From Methanobacterium sp. (GTDB lineage: Archaea > Methanobacteriota > Methanobacteria > Methanobacteriales > Methanobacteriaceae), in assembly GCA_030539815.1 (NCBI GenBank), contig JAUNXM010000009.1, positions 1 through 5,000 on the forward strand: a DNA stretch of 5,000 nt, given 5' to 3'. A program made the translations under genes and the position numbers. This document shows, piece after piece, positions 1 through 5,000 of the stretch; within the stretch, counting starts at the first letter, position 1, and each line of letters opens with the position of its first letter. The notes under the pieces were generated by a model. That model did not search any database. It was not told the origin of the DNA and was given only the letters and a program-made list of their open reading frames with translations.

Positions 1-30
1 AGTCGCTGTATTTTCAGTCGCTGTATCCCT
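1..30 (+). repeat. 15-bp imperfect tandem repeat inside the CDF gene
   Basis: The first 11 bases (AGTCGCTGTAT) recur exactly at 16-26, giving a 15-bp period that keeps the reading frame. It encodes VAVFS followed by VAVSL in a predicted membrane helix. It may be a small in-frame duplication or chance similarity in a low-complexity hydrophobic helix. The window edge hides whether more copies lie upstream. Confidence 0.5.
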
Positions 31-853
31 CCTCTTGGCCCGTTACAAACAAAGAGTTGGTGATGAAATAGAGTCTCCCGCACTTATTGATGATGCTAAA
101 CATAGTCTTATCGATGTATTTTCGTCAGTACTGGTTTTTTTTGGAATAATATCATCATATATGGGATATTTAAGCCTCCAGGGTGTAGTGGGATTGTTGG
201 TGGCTTTGTTGATAATATGGATGGGCTTGAAGATTGGTAAAGATGCAGTGCTGGTACTCCTGGATGCGTCCATTGATACTGAAACAGTGCAAAGAATAAA
301 AAAAATAGTTTTGAGTGTGGATGGAGTTGAAGGGATTCATGAAGTTCGGGTGAGAAGTTCAGGTCCTTATATTTTTGCTGAACTTCATCTGGAAACTAAA
401 AAAAATTTATCAGTAGAAAAAGCCCATGGAATATCTGATAAAGTCGAAAGACAAATCAGAGAGGAAGTTGGAAAGCTGGAAACACTACTGGTTCAAGTGG
501 AACCCGTTAAGAAAGAGGTAATTAGGTTTGCTCTTCCTTTAAAAAACAAAGATGGCTTGAAATCAATTCCTTCTAATCATTTTGGTAAGGTTCCTTACTT
601 TCTCATCTGGGATGTTCACCATAGAGAAATAGAAAATTACCAGATCAAAGATAACCCTGCCCATGAACTGGAAAAAAAGAGGGGTATAAAAACTGCGGAA
701 TTCTTGGTTAATGAAAAAATTGACGTCTTTTTAGGGGATGAACTTGGTGAAGGTCCTCGATATGCACTTTCTGAAAATGTAATTCATTTTGTCAGCTCAG
801 AAGGCGATACAACGGAAGAAATTATGGAAAATACTCGGAATATGGTTTTATAA
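2..853 (+). CDS. Cation diffusion facilitator transporter with C-terminal dinitrogenase cofactor (NifX/NifB-like) domain, 5'-truncated
   Basis: This is the 3' part of a cation-efflux (CDF) membrane protein. The frame is open from the window edge, so the TTG at 35 is probably internal; residues before it ([12 protein letters not shown]) look like a transmembrane helix. Next comes the family's metal-site helix, with the HxxxD pair in [11 protein letters not shown] (His at 101-103, Asp at 113-115), then a hydrophobic helix at about 185-255. A cytoplasmic ferredoxin-like CDF C-terminal domain follows at about 272-510. From about 518 a second domain starts (VIRFALPL, then [13 protein letters not shown] and a GIKTAEFLV segment); this pattern matches the dinitrogenase iron-molybdenum cofactor family (NifX, NifY, NifB C-terminus). 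CDF proteins export divalent metals such as Zn, Fe, Co or Ni in exchange for protons; the substrate cannot be read here. The fused domain suggests metal or cluster sensing, which is inference. The gene ends in TAA and converges on mmp10. Confidence 0.85.
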   Translation, partial: VAVFSVAVSLLLARYKQRVGDEIESPALIDDAKHSLIDVFSSVLVFFGIISSYMGYLSLQGVVGLLVALLIIWMGLKIGKDAVLVLLDASIDTETVQRIKKIVLSVDGVEGIHEVRVRSSGPYIFAELHLETKKNLSVEKAHGISDKVERQIREEVGKLETLLVQVEPVKKEVIRFALPLKNKDGLKSIPSNHFGKVPYFLIWDVHHREIENYQIKDNPAHELEKKRGIKTAEFLVNEKIDVFLGDELGEGPRYALSENVIHFVSSEGDTTEEIMENTRNMVL

Positions 854-904
854 ATGTTTTAGTATGGAATTCTACTTGAGTTAAGATGGGGTTACGATTA
901 TTTT

Positions 905-920
905 AAAAATAGAAAAATAG
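905..920 (-). terminator. Oligo-T terminator of mmp10
   Basis: Read on the minus strand, the bases just after the mmp10 stop codon contain two T5 runs (plus-strand A runs at 905-909 and 912-916), in the context TATTTTTCTATTTTTA. Oligo-T tracts without a hairpin are the usual intrinsic termination signal in archaea. The convergent gap is only 71 bp. On the plus strand only T4 runs (857-860 and 901-904) follow the CDF gene, so its own terminator is less clear. Confidence 0.5.
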
Positions 921-924
921 ATAT

Positions 925-2175
<1,251 letters not shown>

Positions 2176-2182
2176 AATATCA

Positions 2183-2200
2183 ACGTTTTATACGTTTTAA
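2183..2200. repeat. 9-bp direct repeat next to the mmp10 start
   Basis: ACGTTTTAT is followed directly by ACGTTTTAA, so ACGTTTTA occurs twice with a 9-bp period. The pair ends only 7 bp upstream of the mmp10 start codon, where the transcription start of a short-leader gene would lie. It could be a protein-binding site or a by-product of AT-rich promoter sequence. No function is shown. Confidence 0.4.
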
Positions 2201-2210
2201 TATGATAAAA
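2201..2210 (-). promoter_or_regulatory. mmp10: Possible TATA box of mmp10
   Basis: On the minus strand the sequence reads TTTTATCATA within an AT-rich stretch. A TATA box here would place transcription start about 22-27 bases downstream, near 2180-2184, giving a leader of only a few bases. That agrees with the lack of an SD before mmp10. The match to the archaeal consensus is loose, and the ATTATATA at 2247-2254 could serve instead with a leader of about 50 bases. Confidence 0.25.
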
Positions 2211-2226
2211 TAAGATATTTTTTGAT

Positions 2227-2244
2227 TCCCTCCTTAAGGGGGGA
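2227..2244. promoter_or_regulatory. G/C-rich 18-bp palindrome, candidate operator between mmp10 and mcr
   Basis: TCCCTCCTTAAGGGGGGA is an inverted repeat centred on CCTTAAGG, with a single mismatched T:G position pair. It is a G/C-rich island in otherwise AT-rich intergenic DNA and lies directly beside a TATA-like ATTATATA at 2247-2254. A palindrome touching a TATA box in a divergent region is the usual arrangement for an archaeal dimeric repressor or activator site. The cognate regulator cannot be identified from this window. Confidence 0.45.
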
Positions 2245-2246
2245 CC

Positions 2247-2254
2247 ATTATATA
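2247..2254. promoter_or_regulatory. TATA-like element ATTATATA, orientation uncertain
   Basis: ATTATATA followed by CA reads as TGTATATAAT on the other strand, so it could drive either direction. Rightward use would give an mcr leader of roughly 180 bases; leftward use would give an mmp10 leader of about 50 bases. No A-rich BRE precedes it on either side, which weakens it as a strong promoter. It abuts the palindrome at 2227-2244. Confidence 0.3.
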
Positions 2255-2278
2255 CACCGAGATAAATTTACGATATGG

Positions 2279-2326
<48 letters not shown>

Positions 2327-2332
2327 CCAAAC

Positions 2333-2383
<51 letters not shown>

Positions 2384-2387
2384 ACTG

Positions 2388-2406
2388 AACAGAATTATTT
2401 TCTGTT
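2388..2406 (+). promoter_or_regulatory. mcr leader hairpin 2
   Basis: AACAGAA at 2388-2394 and TTCTGTT at 2400-2406 form a perfect 7-bp stem with a 5-base loop (TTATT), extendable by a G-U pair (2387 with 2407). It follows hairpin 1 after four bases. It overlaps the 10-bp palindrome TGTTTAAACA at 2403-2412. Confidence 0.45.
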
Positions 2407-2411
2407 TAAAC

Positions 2412-3792
<1,381 letters not shown>

Positions 3793-3808
3793 GAATAAAT
3801 CCAAATTT

Positions 3809-3814
3809 GGGGGT
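3809..3814 (+). promoter_or_regulatory. mcrD: SD-like GGGGGT that decides the mcrD start
   Basis: GGGGGT differs by one base from the canonical GGAGGT and ends 10 bases before the ATG at 3825. It lies inside the longer frame that would begin at TTG 3807, which argues against that upstream start. Confidence 0.6.
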
Positions 3815-3824
3815 AAATAACTAT

Positions 3825-5000
<1,176 letters not shown>

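Noticed and set aside
35..853. TTG at 35 as the real start of the CDF gene
   Set aside because: The frame is open to the window edge, the residues before it form the preceding membrane helix, and a CDF protein starting here would lack its first transmembrane segments.
854..924. Small RNA or extra gene in the convergent gap
   Set aside because: The 71 bp contain only AT-rich sequence and oligo-T termination signals; no stable hairpin or promoter is visible.
2228..2235. SD-like AAGGAGGG on the minus strand upstream of mmp10
   Set aside because: It is more than 50 bases from the mmp10 ATG, and no start codon with a plausible frame lies at the right distance. It is better explained as half of the palindrome.

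Overview
The window comes from a methanogenic archaeon, most likely of the order Methanobacteriales and probably Methanobacterium-like. The main evidence is the start of an mcrBDCGA operon, which encodes methyl-coenzyme M reductase (MCR), the terminal enzyme of methanogenesis. McrB is 443 residues long, and its F361, Y367 and H379 fall at exactly the positions used for the Methanothermobacter marburgensis enzyme as I recall them. The N-terminus of McrG is also of Methanobacteriales type. The presence of mcrC marks this as the isoenzyme I (mcr) operon, because the isoenzyme II (mrt) operon lacks a C gene. The DNA is AT-rich, and the initiation signals are archaeal: strong Shine-Dalgarno (SD) sites before mcrB and mcrG, and TATA/BRE-like boxes.

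Layout. (1) Positions 2-853 (+) hold the 3' part of a cation diffusion facilitator (CDF) transporter that carries an extra C-terminal NifX/NifB-like domain of the dinitrogenase iron-molybdenum cofactor family; its N-terminus lies outside the window. (2) A short convergent gap at 854-924 contains oligo-T termination signals for the minus-strand gene. (3) Positions 925-2175 (-) encode Mmp10, the B12-dependent radical SAM enzyme that C-methylates an active-site arginine of McrA. (4) Positions 2176-2460 form a 285-bp divergent control region. It contains a G/C-rich palindrome, several TATA-like boxes and a probable mcr promoter. The predicted mcr leader could fold into a closed multi-branch RNA with two internal hairpins and also contains two tiny upstream reading frames. 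(5) Positions 2461 to the end (+) hold mcrB, mcrD, mcrC and the first 46 codons of mcrG. mcrA is expected just downstream.

How the genes work together. McrB and McrG, with McrA, form the (alpha beta gamma)2 catalyst that makes methane from methyl-coenzyme M and coenzyme B using the nickel cofactor F430. McrD is an associated, probably assembly-related protein. McrC belongs to the ATP-driven machinery that reduces F430 to the active Ni(I) state. Mmp10 modifies McrA after translation. Structural genes, an activation factor and a modification enzyme are therefore clustered around one divergent control region.

The genes are known families. The least explained part is the mcr leader and divergent promoter region. 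The CDF-NifX-like fusion two genes away is a second point of interest, given the unusual iron-sulfur clusters reported in the McrC-containing activation complex.
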